Source of the DNA: Maritalea myrionectae DSM 19524
GTDB lineage: Bacteria > Pseudomonadota > Alphaproteobacteria > Rhizobiales > Devosiaceae
NCBI RefSeq assembly: GCF_000423365.1
Contig: NZ_AUHV01000003.1
Span: 434,001 to 498,000 of the forward strand
Direction of reading: 5' to 3'
DNA: 64,000 nt
Part shown: positions 43,955 through 53,096 of the stretch, in pieces
Layout of the letters: every line of letters starts with the position of its first letter
Position numbering within the stretch: the stretch's first letter is position 1
Notes under the pieces: model-generated
Told to the model about the DNA's origin: nothing
Database searches by the model: none
The model's input: the letters and a program-made list of their open reading frames with translations, nothing else
Translations under genes and position numbers: made by a program

Positions 43955-45244
43955 TTGCCCCCGACAATCAAATTCATGAAAACACTCGCGAAAATTTCAT
44001 TCGCCGCCATGTTGTGTACGAGCCCGACATTCGCTCTGGCCCACGATGAAGCCCACAGCGTCGTTGAAACCTACGCCGAAATCGCTCATCTAGCTTTTGA
44101 AGATAGCCTGATCACCGCCATTGAGCTGCAGGATCAGATCGATGCGTTTTTGGCAGAGCCAACCGAAGCGAACCTGCGAGCAGCGAAAGACGCATGGTTG
44201 GCCGCGCGTGTGCCCTATCAGCAAACAGAAGCCTATCGTTTCGGCAATGCCATCGTCGATGATTGGGAGGGTCGCGTAAATGCTTGGCCTTTGGATGAAG
44301 GCTTGATCGACTATGTCGACGCCAGCGCCTATGGCCTTGAAAGCGACACCAACCCACTCTTTAACGCCAACATCATCGCTAATAAAGAGATCTCGATAAA
44401 CGGCGAAACCTTGGTTGTCGACGAGATCACACCAGCATTTTTGAGCGAAAAACTGCACGAGGCGGGCGGCGTTGAAGCCAATGTGGCCACGGGCTATCAC
44501 GCGATTGAGTTTTTGCTCTGGGGCCAGGATTTGAACGGCACCGATGCGGGCGCAGGCAACCGCCCCGCGACAGACTATTCGCTTGAAAATTGCACCAATG
44601 ACAATTGCGACCGTCGTCGGCAATATTTGGACGCTGCATCTGATTTGCTCGTCAGCGATTTGGAAGAAATGGAAGCCAATTGGGAAGAGGACGGCGCGGC
44701 CCGTAAAGCTTTGGAAGAAAAGTCTGAAGCCGAAGTGCTCAACACCATTTTGACTGGCCTTGGATCATTGTCTTATGGCGAACTGGCCGGCGAGCGCATG
44801 AAGCTGGGCCTGTTGCTCAACGACCCTGAAGAAGAGCATGATTGCTTTTCTGACAACACCCACAACTCGCATTATTACGACGCCAAGGGCATTCAAAACG
44901 TCTATTTGGGGCGCTATGAACGGCTTGACGGCACAGTGTTCGAAGGCACGTCAATCGCCCACTATGTGAGCCACGCTGATGAAGCTGTCGCCAAAGAACT
45001 GCGCACAGACATTGCCAGCACCATGGACGCATTTACCGAGATGGTTGATCGAGCAGAGACCGAAAGCTATGACCAAATGATCGGCGAAGGCAATGCAGAA
45101 GGCAACGCCATTGTACAAAATGCCATTGATGCGTTGGTCAAGCAAACACGCTCCATCGAACGCGCCGTTGTCGCGCTTTCATTGGAAGGCGTCGAGCTTG
45201 AAGGTTCGGACAGTCTGGACAATCCAGATGCGGTTTTCGAATAG
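43955..45244 (+). CDS. Imelysin-family periplasmic protein (IrpA-like)
   Basis: This 429-residue secreted protein has a signal peptide with probable cleavage after F-A-L-A near residue 29. The imelysin domain has the hallmark G-x-H-x-x-E in 'VATGYHAIEFLLWGQDLNG', and downstream 'NDNCDRRRQYLDAASDLLVSDLEEM'. Imelysins of this IrpA type are linked to iron uptake and bind metal at that motif. The start is a TTG because AGGAGG lies six bases before it; the ATG seven codons later has no such site and would give a shorter but still working signal. It heads a four-gene operon behind an Irr-like box. Confidence 0.88.
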   Translation: MPPTIKFMKTLAKISFAAMLCTSPTFALAHDEAHSVVETYAEIAHLAFEDSLITAIELQDQIDAFLAEPTEANLRAAKDAWLAARVPYQQTEAYRFGNAIVDDWEGRVNAWPLDEGLIDYVDASAYGLESDTNPLFNANIIANKEISINGETLVVDEITPAFLSEKLHEAGGVEANVATGYHAIEFLLWGQDLNGTDAGAGNRPATDYSLENCTNDNCDRRRQYLDAASDLLVSDLEEMEANWEEDGAARKALEEKSEAEVLNTILTGLGSLSYGELAGERMKLGLLLNDPEEEHDCFSDNTHNSHYYDAKGIQNVYLGRYERLDGTVFEGTSIAHYVSHADEAVAKELRTDIASTMDAFTEMVDRAETESYDQMIGEGNAEGNAIVQNAIDALVKQTRSIERAVVALSLEGVELEGSDSLDNPDAVFE

Positions 45245-45298
45245 ATTTAAACTGGCCGATGCGGGACATCCCGCATCGGCACCCACTGGATCATTTCC

Positions 45299-46753
45299 AT
45301 GAAGTCCTTTTTGGCCACGCCGTTTTTCATTTTTGCACTTAGCCAGTTGGCCAGCGCCCAGCCCGTCCCGCAATATGATTGGGCTGAAGACAGCGCCGAG
45401 CGTGACCGCTTGTTGCGCGTTACAGCCCCAACCACCGATTTCACCCAAGCCGAAACGTTTGAAGCCAATCCCGGTGGCGCCACCTCATCTGATCATACTG
45501 AGGGGCGCGAACGGCTGAGCCAGCCCAGCGCAAATCTGCCGCAAGATCAGCGCATGAATTTCACCTTGGGTGAAGCTTTGTTTGATAAATTCTGGGTCGC
45601 TGCCCCCAGCTCCACCAAAGCATCCGACGGACTTGGCCCGCTTTTCAATGCCCGCGCTTGCCAGTCTTGCCACATCCGCAACGGTCGCGGCCGCTTGCCT
45701 GAAAATGATGGAGAACAACCTGTTGGCCTCGCCATCAAATTGATCGACACGGCCCGGCAAATGGGGGACCCTATCTATGGCGATCAGCTGCAATTATTCG
45801 CCTCGGGCAAGGTACAACCCGAAGCCAAGGTCGCCATTTCTTATCGCACGGAAACAGTAAAACTGGATGATGGGGAGCAGATCACGCTGCATCACCCCAT
45901 CTATGAAATTGACAATATGAGCCATGGCCCCATCGCCACCTCAATTGAGATTTCGCCGCGCATCGCGCCGCCGCTGATCGGCATGGGCCTGATCGATCAA
46001 ATCGACCCCAACGATATTTTGGCACAAGCAGACCCTGATGATCATGATGGCGATGGCATTTCAGGCAAAGCCAACCTGAAGGGCGACCAATTGGGGCGCT
46101 TTGGCTTGCGCGCCGATGTGCACAATCTGGTGCAACAAGTGGCCAACGCCTTCTCAGTTGATATGGGATTGTCTAACCCCAAACATCATGATGATTGGGG
46201 CGATTGCACCAGTGCTCAAACCGAATGCCGCAGTGCCCCGGGCGGCACGCAGCTCAATTTGGGAAAGCACGAAATACCGCAAAAGGTGCTCGACCTGACA
46301 GCATTTTACACCGCAAATCTGGCCGTCCCGAAGCGGAAAAACACCAGTGACCCAACAGTGCTAAAAGGCAAACAGGCATTTTATGACGCGGGATGCGTAA
46401 GCTGCCACACGCCCAAATATGTCACCAAACGCGAAGAAGTAGCCGGCGGCAACAGCTTCCAACTGATCTGGCCCTATTCTGACTTTTTGTTGCACGATAT
46501 GGGCGACGCGCTGGCAGACAGAACGCAAAGCGGCACCGTGGGCACGCGCGAATGGCGCACACCGCCCCTTTGGGGCATCGGCCATACAAAAGCTGTTGCC
46601 GACCAAGAACGATATCTGCATGATGGCCGGGCCCGTAGCTTGAAAGAAGCGATCCTTTTCCATGGTGGCGAGGCAGAAACAGCCAAGCAGAACTTTATGG
46701 CGCTCGACCGCACAACACGCGACCATCTCATTCAATTTTTGAAGTCACTATGA
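45299..46753 (+). CDS. Di-haem oxidoreductase-like c-type cytochrome (COG3488)
   Basis: This 484-residue periplasmic protein has a signal peptide with cleavage near A-S-A-Q. Two c-type haem sites are visible, C-Q-S-C-H near residue 120 and C-V-S-C-H near residue 366. The family resembles the cytochrome c peroxidase fold but is annotated as 'thiol oxidoreductase-like'. Its position between two imelysin genes is seen in other proteobacteria. A natural reading is electron transfer during periplasmic iron oxidation or reduction, which is inference. The stop overlaps the next start. Confidence 0.88.
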   Translation: MKSFLATPFFIFALSQLASAQPVPQYDWAEDSAERDRLLRVTAPTTDFTQAETFEANPGGATSSDHTEGRERLSQPSANLPQDQRMNFTLGEALFDKFWVAAPSSTKASDGLGPLFNARACQSCHIRNGRGRLPENDGEQPVGLAIKLIDTARQMGDPIYGDQLQLFASGKVQPEAKVAISYRTETVKLDDGEQITLHHPIYEIDNMSHGPIATSIEISPRIAPPLIGMGLIDQIDPNDILAQADPDDHDGDGISGKANLKGDQLGRFGLRADVHNLVQQVANAFSVDMGLSNPKHHDDWGDCTSAQTECRSAPGGTQLNLGKHEIPQKVLDLTAFYTANLAVPKRKNTSDPTVLKGKQAFYDAGCVSCHTPKYVTKREEVAGGNSFQLIWPYSDFLLHDMGDALADRTQSGTVGTREWRTPPLWGIGHTKAVADQERYLHDGRARSLKEAILFHGGEAETAKQNFMALDRTTRDHLIQFLKSL

Positions 46754-47808
46754 TGAAACACGCCGCCCAATTCGCCCCCTTTGCCCTTTCTTTGATCATG
46801 GCAAGCAGCGCTCAGGCGCAAGACCCGAGCGCCATGCTCACTGATTTTCTGGTGCCCGCCTATCAGCAATTGGCGGCGACAGCGGACTCGCAAATCGACG
46901 CCATGGAAACCCTGTGCCAAACGCCCTCCGAGACAAATTTGCACACCGCCCGCGAAGGCTTTGCCGATCTGGTCAGCGCCTATGCTTACGCAGAACCTGT
47001 GCGCTTTGGCCCGATCAAACAAAATGATCGGCTGGAGCGCCTTTATTTTTGGCCCGATCGGAAATCCACAGGGCTAAAGCAAGTGCAAAAAGCACTGGTG
47101 GGCGAAGATGAAAGCGTGTTGAGCGTCGACAGCCTTCAAGACAAAAGCGTCGCTTTGCAGGGGCTCAACGCCTTGGAATATATATTGCACGGTGCGCTGG
47201 CGGATAAACTCAAAACCGACGCCAACAGCCATGCCTGCCGCTATGGCGAGACCATCGCCCAGAACATGTGGGCCATAGCTGACCAGATGGTGGTTGATTT
47301 GGTGGCAGAGGATGGGTTGATCGCCCAGTTTGAAAACCCGCAAGAACGGTCGGCCCTTTTCCGCACCGAAGAAGAAATATTGAAAATCAGCTTCGAAACA
47401 TTTTCCCATTTCCCAGAAATCATCAGCGCCACGCGGCTCAATGAATGGGCGGAAGAAAAACCCAACCTCAATGTGTTGCCCTTGCGCCGTGCGGGCCTGA
47501 GCATGAAGCTGGTTTTGCGCGATATTGAGGGCGTCAGCGCGGCCTTTGATGCCTTCACAGGCACAGACGAACATGAAGAAATGCTGGCCAGCGCATTCGA
47601 TGCCTATCGCTTCGAGCTGGACAATGCCTTGCGCAGCGCCAAAGAACTTTCGACCCACAGCAATCAGGAAATTCTGGCCGACGACGCCCTGCGTAAAAAG
47701 GTCCATTATTTGCGCATCGTGCTAAACTCGCTGCGAGATATCGCCAACGACCAGATCGCCCCCGAACTAGGGCTTGTGGTGGGTTTCTCTTCACTGGATG
47801 GCGACTAA
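46750..47808 (+). CDS. Second imelysin-family protein with altered metal motif
   Basis: This 352-residue protein has a signal peptide cleaved near A-Q-A-Q (residue 24) and an imelysin domain. The repeats 'MLTDFLVPAYQQLAATADSQIDAMETLCQTPSETNLHTAREGF' and 'LRRAGLSMKLVLRDIEGVSAAFDAF' fit the family. The motif position reads G-L-N-A-L-E in 'LQGLNALEYILHG'. The His of GxHxxE is Asn, so metal binding at this site is probably lost or changed. It overlaps the cytochrome gene and is followed by DUF1513 (TAATG). Confidence 0.87.
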   Translation: MMKHAAQFAPFALSLIMASSAQAQDPSAMLTDFLVPAYQQLAATADSQIDAMETLCQTPSETNLHTAREGFADLVSAYAYAEPVRFGPIKQNDRLERLYFWPDRKSTGLKQVQKALVGEDESVLSVDSLQDKSVALQGLNALEYILHGALADKLKTDANSHACRYGETIAQNMWAIADQMVVDLVAEDGLIAQFENPQERSALFRTEEEILKISFETFSHFPEIISATRLNEWAEEKPNLNVLPLRRAGLSMKLVLRDIEGVSAAFDAFTGTDEHEEMLASAFDAYRFELDNALRSAKELSTHSNQEILADDALRKKVHYLRIVLNSLRDIANDQIAPELGLVVGFSSLDGD

Positions 47809-48869
47809 TGCTGCGACGAGATTTTCTCAAGATTTCTGGCGCCAGTTTTCTCACCAGCCTGGCCATGCCCGCGCAGGAAGTCTTGGCCCAATCTGAGCAA
47901 ATTTTTGCCTCCTGCGTTGCGTTTCCCAACGGTCAATTTGGCGCGGTGCTGCTGAATGAACAGGGCAAGCTGATCTCAAAGATCGACCTGCCCGCCCGCG
48001 GTCACGACATTGCCTTATCAACGCAGAAAGACAAGCTGATCGTTTTTGCCCGCCGCCCCGGCACCTTCGCCATACTGTTTGGCAAAAATGGTAAAGTCTT
48101 GGGCGAAATCTCCAGCATCGAGGGCCGCCACTTTTATGGCCATGGTACCTTTAGCGCCGATGGCCGCCTGTTTTACGCCACGGAAAACGACTTTGAAAAT
48201 GCCCGCGGCGTCATCGGCATTTACGATTTGACCGCCCAGCCCATCAAGCGCGTCGGCGAATTTGATGCAGGCGGCGTTGGCCCCCATGATCTGCGGCTCG
48301 ATCCGCATTCTGGCCATCTCATTATCGCCAACGGCGGCATCGAAACCCACCCCGACTTCGCCCGCGCCAAGCTCAACCTGGCCAGCATGCGCGCCAATAT
48401 TGCGTGGATTAATCCTTCCACGGGCGACTTACTTGCCCGATATGATGCGCCCGACCAATTGCAAAAACTCTCCCTGCGCCATATGGCGCTGGGCGGCAAC
48501 GGCGAAGTTTGGATTGCGGGACAATATCAGAATAAAAGCGAACTACCGGAAAGCCTCTTGGCCAATGCCAGCCCCGACAATGGCCTCGAATTTATCCTGA
48601 TGCCAGAAGATGATCTGGCGGCCCTGCACAACTATATCGGCTCAGTGGCGGCCAGCGGCGATGGGGAACAAGTGGCGATCACCTCCCCCAAAGGTGGCAG
48701 CGCCTATATTCTGGACCGACACGGCAATATCATTGATCGACGCAAACAGGATGACATCTGCGGGGTGGATTATGGCCGCGACAGGTTTCAATTCTCGTCA
48801 GGCCTCGGCGCATTTGGGGACCAAACTCTGGATGATCTACGCTTCGACAATCATTTGATCGCTTTATAA
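47808..48869 (+). CDS. DUF1513 protein, Tat-exported beta-propeller-like
   Basis: This 353-residue protein starts with a twin-arginine signal, L-R-R-D-F-L-K-I-S-G, with cleavage near L-A-Q-S. The mature part has repeated short strands such as 'RGHDIALSTQKDKLIVFARRPGTFAILF' and 'GVGPHDLRLDPHSGHLIIANGGIETHPDF', the pattern of a beta-propeller. Tat export implies folding, perhaps with a cofactor, before transport. DUF1513 has no known activity; its regular partnership with imelysin and di-haem genes implies the same periplasmic process. The start shares one base with the previous stop. Confidence 0.88.
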   Translation: MLRRDFLKISGASFLTSLAMPAQEVLAQSEQIFASCVAFPNGQFGAVLLNEQGKLISKIDLPARGHDIALSTQKDKLIVFARRPGTFAILFGKNGKVLGEISSIEGRHFYGHGTFSADGRLFYATENDFENARGVIGIYDLTAQPIKRVGEFDAGGVGPHDLRLDPHSGHLIIANGGIETHPDFARAKLNLASMRANIAWINPSTGDLLARYDAPDQLQKLSLRHMALGGNGEVWIAGQYQNKSELPESLLANASPDNGLEFILMPEDDLAALHNYIGSVAASGDGEQVAITSPKGGSAYILDRHGNIIDRRKQDDICGVDYGRDRFQFSSGLGAFGDQTLDDLRFDNHLIAL

Positions 48870-48906
48870 GCGGCAGCAAGTGCTTTATCCCAGCCCTGAG
48901 CCGAGA

Positions 48907-49347
48907 TCAAACTGCCTTTGCCAAAAGCCGATCAAGCGCCTGCAAAAAGCTGGACCTATCTTTGGCATCAAAGGGCTTATTGTAGCCTTTGCTCTCGCCG
49001 GTTTCGCGCAAATGCTGGTTCAACTCACGCATGCTCAGCGCCATGCCGATATTGTGCGCATCAAACTCTTTGCCCGTTGGTCCCAATGCGCGCGCCTGCC
49101 TCTCCAAACAGCGGCTGGCCAAAGGAATATCGGCAGTGATGGCAATTTCGCCAGCGCCAATATGCTCGGCAATCCAATCATCTGCCGCGTCGGCCCCGTG
49201 GGGCACGATCACATGCTGGATCATTGGATCACGCGACGGGCGCAACCCGCCATTGGACACAATGGTCACCGGCACCTGATAGCGCTCGGCGACCTTTAAA
49301 ACTTCAGCCTTTACGGGGCACGCATCCCCATCAACGTAAATTCTCAA
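48907..49347 (-). CDS. YaiI/YqxD family protein (DUF188)
   Basis: This 146-residue protein has the PIN-like DUF188 signature: 'MRIYVDGDACPVKAEVLKVAERYQVPVTIVSNGG' at the start, then 'DDWIAEHIGAGEIAITADIPLASRCLERQARALGPTGKEFDAHNIG'. The acidic residues suggest a metal-dependent nuclease fold, but no activity is established. The start overlaps the stop of the aldolase gene by four bases, so it is the last gene of the dgo-type operon. Confidence 0.88.
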   Translation of the reverse strand: MRIYVDGDACPVKAEVLKVAERYQVPVTIVSNGGLRPSRDPMIQHVIVPHGADAADDWIAEHIGAGEIAITADIPLASRCLERQARALGPTGKEFDAHNIGMALSMRELNQHLRETGESKGYNKPFDAKDRSSFLQALDRLLAKAV

Positions 49348-49958
49348 TTGTCTTCAAACGCCTTGTCGTAGGCATCTACCAGAGCCACGGCCCGCGTATG
49401 CACGACATTTGCGCTCTCGCCGGGTTTATAAAGCCCGCCGCCAATACCTGCACCATCGACACCCGCTTGCACCCAGACATCAAAATTATCTGCGTCCACG
49501 CCACCAACGGCATAAACGGGGATACTTGGCGGCAGCACCGCCTTCATGGCTTTGATGCCGCTGGGGCCAATCACCGAGGCAGGGAAAATTTTCAACCCAT
49601 CCGCCCCTGCTTGAATGGCCGCAAAACACTCGCTCGGCGTCAACACGCCAGGGTAGGACAATAGTCCAGCCTTCTTTGTTGTGCGGATGACCCCCGTATC
49701 GCAGTTAGGTGACACCACAAATTGGCCATCGGCCGACACCAAATTGTCCACATCCTGACCGCTAAGCACAGTGCCCGCACCAATAAGCGCCTGCCCGTCA
49801 AAGGCTTTGCGCATTTTAGAGATGCTATCCAAAGGCTGGGGCGAATTAAGCGGCACCTCAATCATGGTGATGCCCGCTTCCACCAACGCAGCAGTCACAT
49901 CAACAGCTTCGTCTGGCGTGATCCCCCGCAAAATCGCAATCAATTGGCGATGGTTCAT
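49344..49958 (-). CDS. dgoA: 2-dehydro-3-deoxy-6-phosphogalactonate aldolase
   Basis: This class I aldolase splits KDPGal into pyruvate and glyceraldehyde 3-phosphate, the last step of the De Ley-Doudoroff galactose route. The 204-residue protein has 'LIAILRGITPDEAVDVTAALVEAGITMIEVPLNSPQPL', 'IGAGTVLSGQDVDNLV', the region of the Schiff-base lysine in 'FVVSPNCDTGVIRTTKKAG' and 'GADGLKIFPASVIGPSGIKAMKAVLP'. The 'LNSPQPL' text and the adjacent kinase point to the galactose type rather than KDPG aldolase. It overlaps the kinase stop by four bases. Confidence 0.9.
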   Translation of the reverse strand: MNHRQLIAILRGITPDEAVDVTAALVEAGITMIEVPLNSPQPLDSISKMRKAFDGQALIGAGTVLSGQDVDNLVSADGQFVVSPNCDTGVIRTTKKAGLLSYPGVLTPSECFAAIQAGADGLKIFPASVIGPSGIKAMKAVLPPSIPVYAVGGVDADNFDVWVQAGVDGAGIGGGLYKPGESANVVHTRAVALVDAYDKAFEDN

Positions 49959-50872
49959 GACGCCACTCCTTTTTTCTGTGCTTTCGCAACCAAATTCAGC
50001 CCACGTACCGTGAAATTTTCATCCACATCACAAAGCGGGTCTATGTCAAATTCTTCAAATGCGGCTTGATAGATGCGCATCAATTTCGCGCCACCAACAA
50101 TCGCCACGTGTCCGGTGGCAAAACTATCCATGCCCGACTTGATTTCCATGCCCATCAACAAGCCAGACAACATGGCCCGCGCTTCAACGGGTGTCAGGCC
50201 AGCCAGCAGGCTTTTGGCCCGCAAGCCAAACACCAGATGGGTAAAATCCTGCGGCGCAGACATTGCCTCTTTCACGCCGATTAGGAAGGCATCCTCATCC
50301 CATCCATCCTCGGCGACGCTCAAGCGCACCACAGACTGCTGCGACAAGAGATTGAACATCTCGCCAGTCATATAGGTTTTAAAACCCATAACCTGCGCCG
50401 ATTTAATCTCCGCCCATTTCGAATGGGTGCCAGGCAAAATGATCGTGCCCTCAAAATCAGGATATTTCTCCAGCAATCCGAATATCTGGGTTTCTTCACC
50501 GCGCATCACATCTGCAGGCGCGCTCTGGCAAAGCCCCGGCACAATCTGCACCTCAATGCGCGGATCACTTGTCGCCACCTTGGTCAGCTTCAACGCCCGA
50601 TGTACATCAAAAGGCACTTGCCCATATGTCGCCTCTTGCCAGCCACCGCGTGCGCCAACCATGCCACAAGCATATATGGGCAGCGTCCCGTCATCAGATA
50701 GCCAAGGCGCAATCAATTCCAATAATGTGGGTTCAAATTCATCAGGCTGAAGTTTGCCCATGCCTTTATCGCTGGCCACCTCGTCCACAATGCGCCCCTC
50801 TGCGTCAATAGCATAGGCGCGGACATTGGATGTTCCCCAATCCAAGGCGATAAATGAAATCTGTTGAGACAT
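49955..50872 (-). CDS. dgoK: 2-dehydro-3-deoxygalactonokinase
   Basis: This kinase phosphorylates KDGal to KDPGal. The 305-residue protein starts with the phosphate-binding 'FIALDWGTSNVRAYAID' and has 'YACGMVGARGGWQEATYGQVPFD', 'VQIVPGLCQSAPADVMRGEETQIFG' and 'LPGTHSKWAEI', all typical of DgoK. The ATG at 50872 has AAGGAG before it, and the open frame further up lacks homology. The dehydrogenase and dehydratase of the pathway are not in the window. The GFA gene lies upstream in the same direction. Confidence 0.9.
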   Translation of the reverse strand: MSQQISFIALDWGTSNVRAYAIDAEGRIVDEVASDKGMGKLQPDEFEPTLLELIAPWLSDDGTLPIYACGMVGARGGWQEATYGQVPFDVHRALKLTKVATSDPRIEVQIVPGLCQSAPADVMRGEETQIFGLLEKYPDFEGTIILPGTHSKWAEIKSAQVMGFKTYMTGEMFNLLSQQSVVRLSVAEDGWDEDAFLIGVKEAMSAPQDFTHLVFGLRAKSLLAGLTPVEARAMLSGLLMGMEIKSGMDSFATGHVAIVGGAKLMRIYQAAFEEFDIDPLCDVDENFTVRGLNLVAKAQKKGVAS

Positions 50873-50936
50873 AATCGAAACTCCTTGGGCCTTTATGGCG
50901 CAGGAATATGTGAAGGCCAAGACCAAAGCACAAAGA

Positions 50937-51362
50937 TCAGTCTTGTGGCGTCCAATCAGGTTGGGTTTCAAAGGTTGCAACATCCGCACCCAATTGATCC
51001 CAATGCTGCTTACGCCCTTCAAATATCACCACTTGAACCTCAAGCCCGGCCGCATCATCCAGCGTACCTAGCGAGAGGGTGATATATTCAGGAGTGCGGG
51101 TGTTTGTCCCGTAAAGGGGGCTGCCACACTGCCCACAAAAACCTTTAGTTACTGTGGAATCCTTGCTGGATTGATAGGTAAATTCCTTTGCTGGCCCGCT
51201 GGCGCTAAATCCAGATTTTGAAAACATCGCGCCAATAGTGTGCCCGGTGCCACTCAATCGGCGGCATTCTTCACAATGGCATTGCGCCACAATGACCGGG
51301 GCGCCGATGACTTCATATTCGGTGGCGCCACAAAGGCATTTTCCAGCGTATTTTTGAGTCAT
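50937..51362 (-). CDS. GFA-family zinc protein
   Basis: This 141-residue protein has the GFA zinc-binding cysteines: C-L-C in 'YAGKCLCGATEYEV', C-H-C-E-E-C-R-R-L-S-G, and C-G-Q-C-G-S-P-L. It resembles glutathione-dependent formaldehyde-activating proteins, but most members of this size have unknown substrates. I take the ATG at 51362; a further ATG six codons up is possible. It lies 64 bases before dgoK. A terminator separates it from the peptide-binding protein gene. Confidence 0.85.
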   Translation of the reverse strand: MTQKYAGKCLCGATEYEVIGAPVIVAQCHCEECRRLSGTGHTIGAMFSKSGFSASGPAKEFTYQSSKDSTVTKGFCGQCGSPLYGTNTRTPEYITLSLGTLDDAAGLEVQVVIFEGRKQHWDQLGADVATFETQPDWTPQD

Positions 51363-51399
51363 GGCCGCACTATAGGCCAATTGATAAAAGCGGCAAACG

Positions 51400-51437
51400 A
51401 AAAGGCCGCCCGCCTTCCCGAAGGAAAACGAGCGGCC
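51400..51437 (-). terminator. Terminator after the peptide-binding protein gene
   Basis: On the minus strand GCGGCC and GGCCGC pair with nested CCTTC/GAAGG pairing, followed by TTTT. It lies 25 bases past the stop. Confidence 0.6.
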
Positions 51438-51461
51438 CGCTCACGACAAATCCAGGGAGGA

Positions 51462-53048
51462 TTAGTCTTTTTCTACGAGACGGTAGAACACAAAGTCAGA
51501 TGTGGCACCGTTGACGTATCCTTCAACATTTTCGCCCATGGCCACTTGGTAAGCAGCTTGGAACATAATGATGATTGGAGATTTTTCCTGAACGCGTTTC
51601 TGCAATTCAACGTACATTTCTTCACGCTTTGCAGGGTCGCTTTCAGTCAAAGCCGCTTTGGTCATTTCGTTCAACTCATCAGGCACGGCCCATGCGTTAC
51701 GCCATGTTGTGGTCGCAGCATATGAATCGTCTGAGTTGTCAGAGTTGTACGCAAAGGCTTTCGCGTTTGAGTGAGGGTCCATAAAGTCTGGGCCCCAATA
51801 CAAAAGCATGGCTTCGTGGCTACGCTCACGATATTTCGTGATCACTTGTGAGCCAGTGCCCGGAATGATCTCGAAATTGATGCCAGCGTCTGCAAAGCTT
51901 GCTTGCAATGACTGCGCCATATCTGTGAAAGGCGCTGCATTGATCACGTCCAAATCAACAGTGATTGGGGTTTCAATGCCAGCATCTTCCAAGATTTGCT
52001 TGGCTTTTGCAGGGTCATAGCTATATGGCGTTTCGTCATATGAGCCAGGGAAGCCTTTAGGCCAGAATGCCTGATGAACTTCCATTTGACCTTTGATGAT
52101 TGAGTTGGTCATGCCTTCATAATCAACCAGGTAACGGGCAGCTTCCCACACCGCTTCAGGTGTAAGGCTGTCTGTTTTTTGGTTGAATGACAAGAAGTGC
52201 ACAGCAGCTTGTGGGAAAGTTTCAACTTTCACATCGCCGTCCAAACCTTCAACCTGATCAGGTGTAAGGTTACGGGCCATGTCCACATCGCCAGACTGAA
52301 GCAACAATTGCTGTGTCGCGCTTTCTGCAACGTGACGCAACAACACTGATTTCATCTTAGGCGCACCTTTGAAGTAATCAGGGTTAGCTTCCAACCGCAC
52401 CAATTCTGCCGGACGGTAAAGACCCAGTTCGAAAGGACCTGAGCCAGCTGAATTTGCATTCAACCAGGCATTGCCCATATCGCCGTCAACTTCATTGGCC
52501 ATCACCAATTCTTTATCGACAACAGACGCTGGACGTGCCGCCAAAACGTTCATCACGAACGCTGGTGAAAAGTCGCCATCATATTTGATCGTCACAGTGC
52601 CGTCGCCAGTGGTGACCATGTCATCCACATTCTCAGCGGTCCAGCCAAGCTGCGCCAAGATAAAGGCAGGTGTCAGGTTCAATTTGATCACGCGACCCAA
52701 TGAAAACGCCACATCTTCTGGACGAACTGGGTTGCCAGAATGGAACACCGCGCCATCACGCAAATTGAAAACAATGGTTTTGTTTTCAGCGTCGATTTCC
52801 CAGCTTTCAGCCAAACCAGCGGCCAAAACTGTTGGATCTTCGGCATCATACTGTACCAAACGGTCATAAATGTTGGTGACCAATTCGCCTGATGTAAATT
52901 CGTAGGCCTGCGCTGGGTCAATCGCAACAATATCATCAATATTTTGCGCAACGACCAAAGCGTTGTCTGGTGTAGCAGCTTGGGCTGCACCCGCTGCCAT
53001 CGGCAGGGTAAACGCCGCTGCCAGCATTAAGGACTTGAGTAATTTCAC
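51462..53048 (-). CDS. ABC transporter substrate-binding protein, family 5 (peptide/opine/nickel type)
   Basis: This periplasmic protein has 528 residues and a signal peptide cleaved near A-Q-A-A (residue 25). The SBP_bac_5 layout is clear: 'IDDIVAIDPAQAYEFTSGELVTNIYDRLVQYDAE', 'NLRDGAVFHSGNPVRPEDVAFSLGRVI', 'NPDYFKGAPKMKSVLLRHV' and the C-terminal 'QEKSPIIIMFQAAYQVAM'. It should feed the permease set transcribed the other way from 53825. The ligand is unknown. It is followed by a terminator. Confidence 0.9.
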   Translation of the reverse strand: MKLLKSLMLAAAFTLPMAAGAAQAATPDNALVVAQNIDDIVAIDPAQAYEFTSGELVTNIYDRLVQYDAEDPTVLAAGLAESWEIDAENKTIVFNLRDGAVFHSGNPVRPEDVAFSLGRVIKLNLTPAFILAQLGWTAENVDDMVTTGDGTVTIKYDGDFSPAFVMNVLAARPASVVDKELVMANEVDGDMGNAWLNANSAGSGPFELGLYRPAELVRLEANPDYFKGAPKMKSVLLRHVAESATQQLLLQSGDVDMARNLTPDQVEGLDGDVKVETFPQAAVHFLSFNQKTDSLTPEAVWEAARYLVDYEGMTNSIIKGQMEVHQAFWPKGFPGSYDETPYSYDPAKAKQILEDAGIETPITVDLDVINAAPFTDMAQSLQASFADAGINFEIIPGTGSQVITKYRERSHEAMLLYWGPDFMDPHSNAKAFAYNSDNSDDSYAATTTWRNAWAVPDELNEMTKAALTESDPAKREEMYVELQKRVQEKSPIIIMFQAAYQVAMGENVEGYVNGATSDFVFYRLVEKD

Positions 53049-53096
53049 TTCCGTTTCCTCCTTTTGGTCTTCACACCAACGCGGTGCGAATCCGAT

